NCBI RefSeq assembly: GCF_004167675.1
Contig: NZ_SEZQ01000004.1
Length of the DNA: 64,000 nucleotides
Source of the DNA: Aliivibrio finisterrensis_A
GTDB taxonomy: Bacteria > Pseudomonadota > Gammaproteobacteria > Enterobacterales > Vibrionaceae
Direction: 5' to 3' (one strand)
Below, piece after piece: positions 8,489 to 16,853 of the stretch. Positions within the stretch are counted from its first letter, which is position 1. Each line of letters starts with the position of its first letter. A program made the position numbers and the translations under genes. The notes under the pieces are model-generated. The model saw only the letters and a list, made by a program, of their open reading frames with translations, did not search any database and was not told the origin of the DNA.

Positions 8489-8506
8489 TTGGCACGTTGA
8501 TTGCTT
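8489..8506 (+). promoter_or_regulatory. Sigma-54 promoter of flgKL
   Basis: TTGGCACGTTGATTGCTT, closest in the window to the RpoN consensus, with GG (8491-8492) and GC (8503-8504) ten bases apart and 60 bases before flgK. Confidence 0.93.
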
Positions 8507-8565
8507 TATTAGATTCGTTAGGAAATATTTATCGCATCATTTTATAGAGTTTTTTTGGAGGCAAC

Positions 8566-10446
8566 ATGGGACTTGATCTGCTTAATCTAGGTACACAAGG
8601 TGTGCTTACGGCGCAGCGTCAACTGAATACGACTAGTCACAATATTAACAATGTTAATACTGAAGGCTTTAGTCGCCAATCGGTAGTTCAAGAAACAGAT
8701 ATGCCTCTTTGGGTTGCAGGCTCAAAATACGGCGCAGGCGTGCACGTTGCCGCTGTGCGACGTTCGTTTGATCAGTTCGCTATTAATGAACTGAATCTAT
8801 CGACAACCAACCTAAATTACTCTATGGATACAGAAGCGAACCTTGATGTATTAACGAATATGATGTCGTCTATTGGCGCAAAACGTATTCCTGAGAACAT
8901 CAATGATTGGTTTGATGCTGTAAAAACTCTTGCCGATAGCCCTAACGAAATCGGTGCGCGTAAAGTAGTTCTTGAAAAATCTCGTCTTGTTTCACAAAGC
9001 TTAAATGACTTTTATGAAAATGTGCGTCAGCAAAATTCAGACGTAAATAAAAAGATGGATTTAACTGTAGAGCGTATGAATGGTATTGCTCTAGAGTTAA
9101 AAGATATTAACAAAGTGATGATCAAGACCCCAGGTCCGCACAATGACCTAATGGATCGTCATGAAAAATTAATTAAAGAACTGTCTCAGTACACAAAAGT
9201 AACCATTACTAAGCGTGATAATGAAAACTCATTCAATGTATTAATTGGTGGCGGACACATGCTAGTGTCTGGTACTGAATCAAGTCAATTGAAGATGATT
9301 CAAGGCTCTCCAGATGTTTTACAGCGTCGACTAGCAATGGTTGAAGGCTTAGGAGTGAAGGCGATTCAGCACGATAGCATTGGTGGCAAATTATCATCAT
9401 TGTTTGAACTGCGTGATAGCACTATTCCTACCATTATGGATGAGTTAGGCCGAGTGGCTGTGGGCTTTAGCAGTGAAGTTAACCGTCTACAAAGTCAAGC
9501 GATTGATTTACGTGGTCAAATTGGTGCAAATATTTTCTCTGATGTTAACTCAGAAAAAGCCGCTCTTAGCCGCGCTATTGTTGAGGGGATCTCTTCTGCG
9601 GAAGTAGGCGTATTTATTGATGATATCAGCTTACTAAAGGCCGGTGATTACACACTAAAGTATGACGGCAGTCAATATACGGTGACCCGACCTACAGGTG
9701 AAGTACAACGCTTAGACCCAACCGGTAACCCATCGACCTTTTTCCTAGATGGTATGCGAGTTGAAATTCGTGAACCACTAGGTGCCGGTGAGCGTGTATT
9801 ACTCCGCCCAACCCGTATTGCGGCAGGCACAATGAAGCTTGAGATGAATGAGGCTGAGAAAATTGCTGCACAAAGCTATGCAAGCTCTGCCACTTTTGCG
9901 ACAGGTAATGCGAAATTTAAAGTACTACAAGCGGGTGAGCTAAAAGAGTTCCAAGTCGTTATCTCTCCAGCAGCGAATCAGTTTGCCGTGTTAGATATGA
10001 AAGGGAAAATGTTACTTGAGCCACAAAGCTATCCACCAAAAGGGCCTGTAACTGTTGGTGGCACAACATTTGAACTAACGGGTGGTGCTGCTGCAAATGA
10101 TAAGTTTGCTGCTAATTTAGTACCGTCAGAAGGTGATAACGGTAACTTATTGTTAATGCAAGGCTTACAGACACGTAAAGTAATGGACGAAGGCCGCTCA
10201 ACGGTGATTGACCTATACGAAAACGTAAATACTGAAATTGGTCTGAAAAAAGCAACCGCATCTCGTTTATCTGAAGTTTCTCGTGTAGAAAACGAAGCTG
10301 CACAAAGTCGCGTTGCTTCTGTGGCTGGCGTAAACTTAGATGAAGAAGCGGCAAATATGATGAAGTTCCAACAAGCGTATATGGCTTCTTCTCGTATTAT
10401 GAAAGCGGCAGACGAAACGTTTAACTCAATCTTGCAACTTTCGTAA
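8566..10446 (+). CDS. flgK: Hook-filament junction protein FlgK (HAP1)
   Basis: 626 residues. FlgK is the first junction protein between hook and filament. The N-terminus GLDLLNLGTQGVLTAQRQLN followed by TTSHNINNVNTEGFSRQSVV is diagnostic, and the C-terminus (SVAGVNLDEEAANMMKFQQA) is the matching coiled-coil end. A TTGGAGG ribosome site precedes the start. It forms flgKL with the next gene (16-base gap), behind a near-consensus sigma-54 promoter. Confidence 0.97.
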   Translation: MGLDLLNLGTQGVLTAQRQLNTTSHNINNVNTEGFSRQSVVQETDMPLWVAGSKYGAGVHVAAVRRSFDQFAINELNLSTTNLNYSMDTEANLDVLTNMMSSIGAKRIPENINDWFDAVKTLADSPNEIGARKVVLEKSRLVSQSLNDFYENVRQQNSDVNKKMDLTVERMNGIALELKDINKVMIKTPGPHNDLMDRHEKLIKELSQYTKVTITKRDNENSFNVLIGGGHMLVSGTESSQLKMIQGSPDVLQRRLAMVEGLGVKAIQHDSIGGKLSSLFELRDSTIPTIMDELGRVAVGFSSEVNRLQSQAIDLRGQIGANIFSDVNSEKAALSRAIVEGISSAEVGVFIDDISLLKAGDYTLKYDGSQYTVTRPTGEVQRLDPTGNPSTFFLDGMRVEIREPLGAGERVLLRPTRIAAGTMKLEMNEAEKIAAQSYASSATFATGNAKFKVLQAGELKEFQVVISPAANQFAVLDMKGKMLLEPQSYPPKGPVTVGGTTFELTGGAAANDKFAANLVPSEGDNGNLLLMQGLQTRKVMDEGRSTVIDLYENVNTEIGLKKATASRLSEVSRVENEAAQSRVASVAGVNLDEEAANMMKFQQAYMASSRIMKAADETFNSILQLS

Positions 10447-10462
10447 CTAGGAGGCATTCAAT

Positions 10463-11656
10463 ATGTTAACTCGTATTTCAAGCTTTCATAATTACCAATC
10501 AGTTCAGAATGATATTTCGCGCCAAGAAGCCAAAGTGCATCAAAATAGCGCACAATTAGCGTCAGGTAAAAAGCTATTAACGGCAGGAGACGACCCCGTT
10601 GCTGCGTTATACGCTCAAAACCTAACGCAAAAGAAAGAAGAATTACGTCAATACAGCGATACCATTATTCTTGCTCGCAACCGCTTAGAGCGTCATGAAG
10701 TGGCAATTGCCAATGCGGAGCAGTTTGCCGATGATGCAAAGCGCAGTGTAATGGAAATGGTTAACGGTTCTCTTGCACCAGAAGACCGCTATGCCCATGC
10801 TCAGGACGTAAAAGGATTAGCAGATAATTTCTTAAACCTAACTAATATGTTAGACGAATCAGGAAATTACCTGTTCTCTGGCACTAAGCCTAAAACCCAG
10901 CCATTTTTTAGATCAAATGATGGGACAGTTGCTTATGCCGGAGATGAATACCAACGTAATTTAAAAGTATCAGGTTCGATTGAAGTTGCTGTTAATGATT
11001 CAGGCAGTAAGCTGTTTACTGAAATCAAAAATCCATTTGGGGATTATGATCCACAGTACGCACTGCAAGAAGGTTCAGAGCTTTTGCTGTCAAAAGCGAC
11101 TAATACCAATTACACCGATCCTGCAACCTATGAAATCACTTTTAATGCAGCCGCTAACGGTCAGTATAACTATGAGCTATCAAAAGATGGCAGCACGGTA
11201 AAAACGGCTCAATTTGACCCCTCTGAAGGTATTAAATACGAAGGGGTAAATATTCAAATACGTGGTCAATTAAAAGCGGGTGATACCATCACCTTAGAGC
11301 CCAAAAAGACTATTAGTATTTTTGATTCGTTCAAAAGAGCACAAGAATTAGCATTAAATGATGTGTCTGATGCCTCAACAACGGCTGAATTACATCAAGT
11401 AACGGATGAGTTTCACGCAGCATTCATTCATTTAAGCCAAGCGCGAGCAGAAGTTGGTACGAGACAAAATACGCTAGATCAACAAGAAATGCAGCATCAA
11501 GATTTTGATTTAACTATTTCTAAATCATTAAGTTCTATTGAAGACTTAGACTATGCGCAAGCGGTCATCGAATTTAATGAAAATACTCGTGCGCTTCAGG
11601 CATCTCAACAAGCGTTTGGTAAAGTAAAGGACATCACTTTATTTAACTACGTATAA
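10463..11656 (+). CDS. flgL: Hook-filament junction protein FlgL (HAP3)
   Basis: 397 residues. FlgL is the second junction protein and resembles flagellin at both ends: N-terminal NSAQLASGKKLLTAGDDPVA, C-terminal LSSIEDLDYAQAVIEFNENT. A TAGGAGG ribosome site precedes ATG 10463. The gene is followed by a terminator at 11681-11707 and then by the 607-base flagellin regulatory region. Confidence 0.97.
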   Translation: MLTRISSFHNYQSVQNDISRQEAKVHQNSAQLASGKKLLTAGDDPVAALYAQNLTQKKEELRQYSDTIILARNRLERHEVAIANAEQFADDAKRSVMEMVNGSLAPEDRYAHAQDVKGLADNFLNLTNMLDESGNYLFSGTKPKTQPFFRSNDGTVAYAGDEYQRNLKVSGSIEVAVNDSGSKLFTEIKNPFGDYDPQYALQEGSELLLSKATNTNYTDPATYEITFNAAANGQYNYELSKDGSTVKTAQFDPSEGIKYEGVNIQIRGQLKAGDTITLEPKKTISIFDSFKRAQELALNDVSDASTTAELHQVTDEFHAAFIHLSQARAEVGTRQNTLDQQEMQHQDFDLTISKSLSSIEDLDYAQAVIEFNENTRALQASQQAFGKVKDITLFNYV

Positions 11657-11680
11657 ATATCACCATCAAATTAAATAGAG

Positions 11681-11707
11681 AGCCTAGCAGTAATGTTAGG
11701 CTTTTTT
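11681..11707 (+). terminator. Terminator after flgL
   Basis: AGCCTAGCA, loop GTAA, TGTTAGGCT (nine pairs with one G-T), then six T. Confidence 0.9.
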
Positions 11708-11753
11708 ATGGCTATAACTAATTGAATTATCAATGTATCTCATGGGAAATGCC

Positions 11754-11864
11754 TTGCCGCATCATTTGTTTTTTTGCCGCTTTTTAGTAGCTGGCAAATA
11801 GTCATTTATTGATTGAGGCAAAGGTGAAAAAAAGCGGCAATACCTATTGATAATCAAGCGGCAA
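11754..11864 (+). promoter_or_regulatory. TTGCCGC/GCGGCAA cluster, candidate enhancer of flaA
   Basis: TTGCCGC at 11754-11760 and 11774-11780, then GCGGCAA at 11834-11840 and 11858-11864. The inner pair extends to a 12-base perfect inverted repeat, TTGCCGCTTTTT / AAAAAGCGGCAA (11774-11785 and 11829-11840). The cluster sits 125-235 bases upstream of the flaA sigma-54 promoter, the distance expected of an enhancer. Binding by FlrC (or FlrA) is inferred, not shown. Confidence 0.5.
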
Positions 11865-11988
11865 AATTATTTTCACTCTTATTTTTTCTATAAAAAGCGA
11901 AAATAAATAAAGACTGTTGTTTATTTAAGTTATTGTTGTTTAAGGATTTTGTTTGTTTTTTCTTGTGCTGGAGTTTTAATTCAAAAAA

Positions 11989-12006
11989 CTGGCACACCTT
12001 ATGCTA
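11989..12006 (+). promoter_or_regulatory. Sigma-54 promoter of flaA
   Basis: CTGGCACACCTTATGCTA, with GG (11991-11992) and GC (12003-12004) ten bases apart. This makes flaA the only flagellin gene here with an RpoN promoter, as known for flaA of vibrios. Confidence 0.9.
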
Positions 12007-12232
12007 TAAGATTACTATGACTGAGACGCTCACAGTTTGCCAATGGTAAATAGTGGCATAGCAGTTGCAAAGTAGAGTTAATGACTTTGCTTTTGTATGT
12101 CAGTCATTAATGTGCATATTTTTCTCATCTTGGCATGAGATTTGATATGTAAATTACATGACACTTAATAACTATTGGTCAATTGTGGCTGATATGAATT
12201 TTAAATATTTCTGAATAGAGCAGAAATGAGTT

Positions 12233-12246
12233 TTCGCGAAAGCGAA
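12233..12246 (+). promoter_or_regulatory. GAAA-tetraloop hairpin in the flaA leader
   Basis: TTCGC GAAA GCGAA: a five-pair stem closed by a stable GNRA tetraloop, ending only a few bases before the AAGGAGA ribosome site of flaA. It could stabilise the leader or influence ribosome loading. Confidence 0.55.
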
Positions 12247-12263
12247 GCCAAAGGAGAGCAACG

Positions 12264-13403
12264 ATGGCTGTAAATGTAAATACTAACGTATCTGCGATGA
12301 CTGCGCAGCGTTACCTAAACAACGCAACAAACGATTTAAACACTTCAATGGAGCGTTTATCTTCAGGTTCAAAAATCAACAGCGCAAAAGATGATGCTGC
12401 TGGTTTACAAATTTCTAACCGTTTAACAGCTCAGACTCGTGGTCTTGACGTTGCTATGCGTAACGCGAACGATGGTATTTCTATTGCTCAAACTGCTGAA
12501 GGTGCGATGAACGAATCGACAAACATCCTTCAACGTATGCGTGATTTATCAATCCAAGCGGCAAATGGCTCTAACTCAGACCAAGATCGTGCTTCTATCC
12601 AAGAAGAAGTTCACGCGCTGTCTGATGAGCTTAACCGTATCGCTGAAACAACGTCTTTTGGTGGTCGTCGCCTACTGAACGGTACATTTGGCGAATCTGC
12701 ATTCCAAATTGGTGCAAACGCGGGTGAAGCAATTTTAATCGAATTAACCTCTGTACGTGCTGATGATAGCCGTATGGGTGGCCAACGTTTTGTTTCTGAA
12801 AACGGCAAAGGTGCGTCTTGGAACGTTGAACCTGGCAAAAATGACATGAAACTAGAGTTCACGACTCAAAAAGGTGAAGCGATTTCTATCAACATCAATG
12901 CGAAAGCCGGTGATGATATTGAAGAAGTAGCAACTTACATCAATGGACAATCAGACAAGATCTCTGCATCTGTTGGTGATGAAGGTAAACTTCAACTGTT
13001 TGTTGCTGAACCATCTATCCAAGGTGAGTTAGCGGTGTCAGGTAACCTGGCTACAGAACTAGGTTTAGCTGGCGGTGCTGGTATTAAAGCAACGGTTGAT
13101 AAACTAGATGTTACTTCTGTAGGTGATGCTCAAGTATCTATCGGTGTTATCGATTCAGCACTTGCTTATATCGACCGTGAGCGTGCTGATTTAGGTGCTA
13201 AACAAAACCGTTTAGGTCACAGCATCAACAACTTGTCTAACATTCAAGAGAATGTGTCTGCTTCTAACAGCCGAATCAAAGATACTGATTTTGCTAAAGA
13301 AACAACAAACATGACAAAAGCACAAATCCTTCAGCAGTCTAGTACTTCTATTCTTGCTCAAGCGAAACAGTTACCAAACGCTGCACTAACTTTACTGCAG
13401 TAA
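12264..13403 (+). CDS. flaA: Flagellin FlaA (first of five tandem flagellins)
   Basis: 379 residues. Standard flagellin ends: N-terminal D0/D1 domain (AVNVNTNVSAMTAQRYLNNA, RLSSGSKINSAKDDAAGLQI) and C-terminal D1/D0 (NLSNIQENVSASNSRIKDTD, ending NAALTLLQ). The central D2/D3 part (about 170-290) is the variable exposed region. It is the only flagellin gene here with a sigma-54 promoter, which supports equating it with the vibrio FlaA class, the flagellin needed for filament formation in V. cholerae and important for motility in V. fischeri. Strong AAGGAGA ribosome site; codon use typical of a highly expressed gene. Confidence 0.96.
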   Translation: MAVNVNTNVSAMTAQRYLNNATNDLNTSMERLSSGSKINSAKDDAAGLQISNRLTAQTRGLDVAMRNANDGISIAQTAEGAMNESTNILQRMRDLSIQAANGSNSDQDRASIQEEVHALSDELNRIAETTSFGGRRLLNGTFGESAFQIGANAGEAILIELTSVRADDSRMGGQRFVSENGKGASWNVEPGKNDMKLEFTTQKGEAISININAKAGDDIEEVATYINGQSDKISASVGDEGKLQLFVAEPSIQGELAVSGNLATELGLAGGAGIKATVDKLDVTSVGDAQVSIGVIDSALAYIDRERADLGAKQNRLGHSINNLSNIQENVSASNSRIKDTDFAKETTNMTKAQILQQSSTSILAQAKQLPNAALTLLQ

Positions 13404-13430
13404 TTGAGTAACTAACAACAGTCATCTTAG

Positions 13431-13471
13431 TGAACAAGAGGTGCTCTCATCTCTCATCATCCTCTTGTTCA
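13431..13471 (+). terminator. Stem-loop after flaA
   Basis: Eleven-base perfect arms with a 19-base loop starting 28 bases after the flaA stop; only a weak T-rich stretch follows, so it may act as an mRNA 3'-end stabiliser rather than a strong terminator. Confidence 0.55.
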
Positions 13472-13638
13472 TTTGATTGTTGGCAAGCTTCAGGTAACTG
13501 GTTTTTTGTGTTCTTCTCACAGATCTCCTCATAAAAAACCAGCCTAGCTTTATGCCCCTTAATTGGGGCTACCCTTTTCTATTTTATCCCTCTAGTATTT
13601 CCTTAGTTTTTCTCGCGCCTTTCTTTTTATTTTTCCTC

Positions 13639-13665
13639 TTAAGTTTATTTTTTCAGCGCCGATAA
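13639..13665 (+). promoter_or_regulatory. Sigma-28 (FliA) promoter of flaB
   Basis: TTAAGTTT, 11 bases, GCCGATAA. This differs from the enterobacterial consensus TAAAGTTT-N11-GCCGATAA at one position only, and lies 60 bases upstream of flaB. Confidence 0.92.
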
Positions 13666-13725
13666 AGCATTATAAGAGTCTATTTTTTATACCTAGCGAA
13701 TAACTATTTTAATTAAGAGGTCATT

Positions 13726-14859
13726 ATGACAGTGACAGTAAACACCAATGTGTCTGCCATGACGGCACAGCGATATTTGAATCAAGCGACGGAGCATTTA
13801 AACCAGTCAATGGAGCGTCTTTCATCAGGAAGTCGAATTAATAGTGCGAAAGATGATGCGGCAGGTTTGCAGATATCAAACCGTCTAAAATCACAAATGA
13901 GTGGTTTAGATGTTGCTGTTCGCAATGCTAATGATGGTATTTCTATTGCCCAAACTGCAGAGGGGGCTATGAATGAAAGTACTAATATTCTTCAGCGTAT
14001 GCGTGATTTAGCATTACAGTCATCAAATGGGTCTAACTCTTTACAAGATCGCCAGGCAATACAAGAAGAAGCGGATGCTTTAAACGATGAATTAAATCGT
14101 ATTGCAGAAACCACCTCTTTTGGTGGTCGCCGTTTATTGAATGGTCAATTTGGAACATCAACCTTTCAGATTGGTGCTAATGCGGGTGAAGCTGTGCAAT
14201 TAACGCTTGGTAGTATGCGTTCTGACACCTTGGCTATGGGCGGCTTTCATTACACCTCTCAAAATCAGCTAAACAAAGGCTGGACAGTCCCAGAAGGCAG
14301 TCAAACGCTTACGATGTCATTTAATGATGAAAATGGTAAAGCTCAAGAAATTACGATTGAAGCAAAGCCCGGTGATGATATTGAGGAGTTGGCAACCTAT
14401 ATCAATGGGCAAAATGATACCGTTCAAGCCTCTGTTGATGAAAACGGTCAGTTACAGTTATTTACCGCGGGTGATTTAGTTTCTAGTGCGGTGACTTTTG
14501 GTGGTTCTCTCTCAGCAGAATTGGCAATTGGTGGTGCTGTTTTTGATACGGTTAATGATTTAGATTTAACGACAGTTGGCGGCTCTCAAAAAGCGATAGC
14601 GACATTAGATGCTGCGATGGGCTTTGTTGATAAAGAACGTGCGACATTAGGGGCATTCCAGAATCGCTTTGATCATGCAATTAATAACTTAAATAATATT
14701 AATGAAAATATTTCGGCATCAAACAGTCGAATTGAAGATACCGATTTTGCCAAAGAAACGGTTGAGATGATGAAAGCGCAAATCTTGCAGCAGGTCAGTT
14801 CAACAATCTTAGCGCAAGCTAAACAAGTACCAGATCTTGCGTTAAAACTCCTTGGTTAA
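13726..14859 (+). CDS. flaB: Flagellin FlaB (second tandem flagellin)
   Basis: 377 residues with the same flagellin ends as its neighbours, but it is the most divergent of the five (for example VEMMKAQILQQVSSTILAQA, ending VPDLALKLLG). Codon choice is markedly less biased than in flaA and flaE (more TTG, TTA, ATA and CGA), which suggests low expression. It has a near-perfect sigma-28 promoter and an AGAGGT ribosome site. The symbol follows gene order only; its exact equivalence to a named paralogue elsewhere is not certain. Confidence 0.92.
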   Translation: MTVTVNTNVSAMTAQRYLNQATEHLNQSMERLSSGSRINSAKDDAAGLQISNRLKSQMSGLDVAVRNANDGISIAQTAEGAMNESTNILQRMRDLALQSSNGSNSLQDRQAIQEEADALNDELNRIAETTSFGGRRLLNGQFGTSTFQIGANAGEAVQLTLGSMRSDTLAMGGFHYTSQNQLNKGWTVPEGSQTLTMSFNDENGKAQEITIEAKPGDDIEELATYINGQNDTVQASVDENGQLQLFTAGDLVSSAVTFGGSLSAELAIGGAVFDTVNDLDLTTVGGSQKAIATLDAAMGFVDKERATLGAFQNRFDHAINNLNNINENISASNSRIEDTDFAKETVEMMKAQILQQVSSTILAQAKQVPDLALKLLG

Positions 14860-14885
14860 TTTCTACCAACGGATCTAACGATTTT

Positions 14886-14915
14886 AAAAACCAGCAATGA
14901 CTGCTGGTTTTTTTT
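14886..14915 (+). terminator. Terminator after flaB
   Basis: Eleven-base perfect stem AAAAACCAGCA / TGCTGGTTTTT with a five-base loop and a run of eight T. Confidence 0.93.
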
Positions 14916-15144
14916 CGTCTAAAGAAAATAAAGCGGCTAATACCATTCAGGATAAGTAGTTGTTCAGATATATCAAACTCAAAATAAAACCAAAGGAGAA
15001 CTAAGTCACATCCTTTTGTATCAAGGTTCTGATTAATACTTGGTCAAAAATGGAAAAACTTTAGCTATTTTTTAGTCAATTGTAAAAAACTTTGAAGCAT
15101 GATCATAGTTCATAAAGTAATCAGTGTTTTTATAATAAAATCGA

Positions 15145-15171
15145 TAAAGGTTTATTTTTAACCGTCGCTAA
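15145..15171 (+). promoter_or_regulatory. Sigma-28 (FliA) promoter of flaC
   Basis: TAAAGGTT, 11 bases, GTCGCTAA: same spacing as the flaB promoter, with two changes in the -10 element. The bases GTCGYTAAGTTAAGTATCA are shared with the flaD promoter region, a sign of gene duplication including the promoter. Confidence 0.8.
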
Positions 15172-15223
15172 GTTAAGTATCAGGCGCTAATAGCAACGTC
15201 GTTAGTTCCAAATAATAAGGCTC

Positions 15224-15257
15224 AGTTTTCCGAACTACGGAAAACAATCGGAAAACT
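15224..15257 (+). promoter_or_regulatory. Alternative hairpins in the flaC leader
   Basis: AGTTTTCCG (15224-15232) can pair with the adjacent CGGAAAAC (15238-15245) or with a second copy CGGAAAACT (15249-15257), so the two stems exclude each other. They lie directly before the CGGAG ribosome site (15261-15265). Confidence 0.5.
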
Positions 15258-15273
15258 AAACGGAGATACCACT

Positions 15274-16407
15274 ATGTCGATTACAGTAAATACTAACGTA
15301 TCAGCAATGACTGCTCAGCGTTACTTGAACAATGCAACGGATGGCGTTAATCAATCAATGGAACGTCTATCTTCTGGCTTTAAAATTAACAGTGCGAAAG
15401 ATGATGCAGCAGGTTTGCAAATTTCAAATCGCTTAACTTCGCAATCTCGTGGTTTAGATGTTGCTGTTCGTAATGCAAATGATGGTATTTCTATTGCACA
15501 AACGGCTGAAGGTGCGATGAACGAATCGACAAACATCTTACAGCGTATGCGTGATTTATCGCTTCAGTCTTCTAACGGTTCAAATACTTCTGCTGATCGT
15601 GAAGCGATTCAACAAGAAGTGGGTGCACTTAATGACGAGTTAAACCGAATTGCAGAAACGACTTCTTTTGGTGGTTCGCGTCTTCTTAATGGTCAGTTTG
15701 GTACTAAATCATTCCAAATCGGTGCTGATTCTGGTGAAGCGGTAATGCTAAGCTTAAACAATATGCGTTCTGACTCGGCATCAATGGGTGGTACAAGCTA
15801 TAAAGCCGAAACTAAGCTTGATGCTGACTGGGGTGTTAATGCAGACAATTCAGAATTAACGGTTTCGTTTGTTAATAAAGCCGGTGAAGAGAAAGAACTG
15901 ACAATTAATGCTAAAACGGGCGATGACATTGAACAAGTAGCGACTTACATTAATGGTCAGACTGATTCTATTAATGCTTCTGTCTCTGAGAACGGCGAGC
16001 TACAAATTGTAACGTCGAACGATAAAGTGCAAGGTGAAGTGCAATTTGGTGGCTCACTAGCAAGTGAACTAAACATGGGTGCAGCACAAGCTGAAACGGT
16101 TAAGAGCATCGACGTAACAACGGTTGGTGGCTCACAAAAAGCAGTTGCTGTTCTTGATGCGGCAATGCAATTTGTTGATGAGAATCGAGCTGGTTTAGGT
16201 GCGTTCCAAAATCGCTTTAGCCATGCGATTAATAATCTAGATAACATTAATGAAAATGTATCAGCATCAAATAGCCGAATTAAAGACGTAGATTTCGCTA
16301 AAGAAACCACTGAGATGACTAAAGCTCAAATTCTTCAGCAAGCAAGTTCATCTATTTTAGCTCAAGCTAAGCAAGCGCCAAATGCTGCTCTTGGCCTATT
16401 ACGCTAA
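15274..16407 (+). CDS. flaC: Flagellin FlaC (third tandem flagellin)
   Basis: 377 residues, full flagellin architecture: N-terminal SITVNTNVSAMTAQRYLNNA and RLSSGFKINSAKDDAAGLQI, C-terminal NLDNINENVSASNSRIKDVD, ending APNAALGLLR. It is most similar to flaD, including SSNGSNT and GGSRLLNGQFGTKSFQIGAD, and their promoters are also related, pointing to a recent duplication. Expressed from a sigma-28 promoter; an intrinsic terminator follows at 16466. Confidence 0.93.
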   Translation: MSITVNTNVSAMTAQRYLNNATDGVNQSMERLSSGFKINSAKDDAAGLQISNRLTSQSRGLDVAVRNANDGISIAQTAEGAMNESTNILQRMRDLSLQSSNGSNTSADREAIQQEVGALNDELNRIAETTSFGGSRLLNGQFGTKSFQIGADSGEAVMLSLNNMRSDSASMGGTSYKAETKLDADWGVNADNSELTVSFVNKAGEEKELTINAKTGDDIEQVATYINGQTDSINASVSENGELQIVTSNDKVQGEVQFGGSLASELNMGAAQAETVKSIDVTTVGGSQKAVAVLDAAMQFVDENRAGLGAFQNRFSHAINNLDNINENVSASNSRIKDVDFAKETTEMTKAQILQQASSSILAQAKQAPNAALGLLR

Positions 16408-16465
16408 TTATATTGGCTAATTAAAGAAACTTCTAAGGGAGTAGCGCTCTCACACTATACCAAAG

Positions 16466-16488
16466 CCGGGGACTACCTCGGTTTTTTT
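16466..16488 (+). terminator. Terminator after flaC
   Basis: CCGGGG, loop ACTA, CCTCGG (six pairs with one G-T), followed by seven T. Confidence 0.85.
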
Positions 16489-16749
16489 ATATCAATATAA
16501 AGTATGGTAAACTGTATAATGGCTTAAAATGTGTTTATCTGTATGTTGTTTGAGTGATCTTTGTTTTGTTTTTGTTGATTTATAGCGCTTTTTCTTACTT
16601 TTCTCCCTTTATTTTAATTAATTTCATTTTTTTTGTATTTTTTCCTAAAGAGTTTCCGAGTTTGAGCGATAACCTAAGTACAAAGCAGAACGACTGAACG
16701 AACAGAAAATGCTTTAAAAAGAAAAACTTAAAAAAATTAAAAGTTTTTC

Positions 16750-16776
16750 TAAAGTAAATTGAAGTCAGGTCGTTAA
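16750..16776 (+). promoter_or_regulatory. Sigma-28 (FliA) promoter of flaD
   Basis: TAAAGTAA, 11 bases, GTCGTTAA, followed by GTTAAGTATCA as at flaC. It lies 77 bases upstream of the flaD start. Confidence 0.8.
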
Positions 16777-16801
16777 GTTAAGTATCAACGATGAATAATA
16801 C

Positions 16802-16835
16802 GGTTTCCGGTCCAGGAGCGGAGTGATTCGGAACC
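16802..16835 (+). promoter_or_regulatory. flaD leader hairpin with GGA motifs in the loop
   Basis: GGTTTCCG (16802-16809) pairs with CGGAACC (16829-16835) with one bulged T; the loop holds AGGA (16814-16817) and a second GGA (16820-16822). The stem ends a few bases before the GTGGAG ribosome site. The layout resembles CsrA/RsmA targets. Confidence 0.4.
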
Positions 16836-16853
16836 AAAGTGGAGAAATAAAAT

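Larger units (their letters stand above)
11657..12263. other. 607-base intergenic region before flaA
   Basis: Contains no credible gene. It holds the flgL terminator, a cluster of TTGCCGC/GCGGCAA words (11754-11864), a sigma-54 promoter (11989-12006), then an unusually long leader of about 240 bases that ends in a small GAAA-loop hairpin (12233-12246) just before the flaA ribosome site. Confidence 0.85.
13404..13725. other. 322-base gap between flaA and flaB
   Basis: No gene. Three inverted repeats follow flaA: TGAACAAGAGG / CCTCTTGTTCA (13431-13471), CTGGTTTTTT / AAAAAACCAG (13498-13542) and GCCCC / GGGGC (13554-13569). None has an ideal T-run directly behind it, but together they probably terminate or stabilise flaA mRNA. 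The sigma-28 promoter of flaB follows at 13639. Confidence 0.7.
14860..15273. other. 414-base gap between flaB and flaC
   Basis: No gene. It holds the flaB terminator, about 200 AT-rich bases with no clear signal, the flaC sigma-28 promoter (15145-15171) and a leader of about 95 bases with two alternative hairpins (15224-15257). Confidence 0.8.
16408..16853. other. 446-base gap between flaC and flaD
   Basis: No gene. After the flaC terminator come about 250 very T-rich bases with no recognisable signal, then the flaD sigma-28 promoter (16750-16776) and a leader with a hairpin that exposes two GGA motifs (16802-16835). Confidence 0.8.

Noticed and set aside
13498..13542. CTGGTTTTTT / AAAAAACCAG as a mobile-element end
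   Set aside because: No transposase or flanking target duplication; it is more likely part of the 3' structure after flaA.
15957..16310. 117-codon antisense frame in flaC
   Set aside because: Shadow of the flagellin C-terminal coding sequence; the other flagellins produce similar antisense frames.
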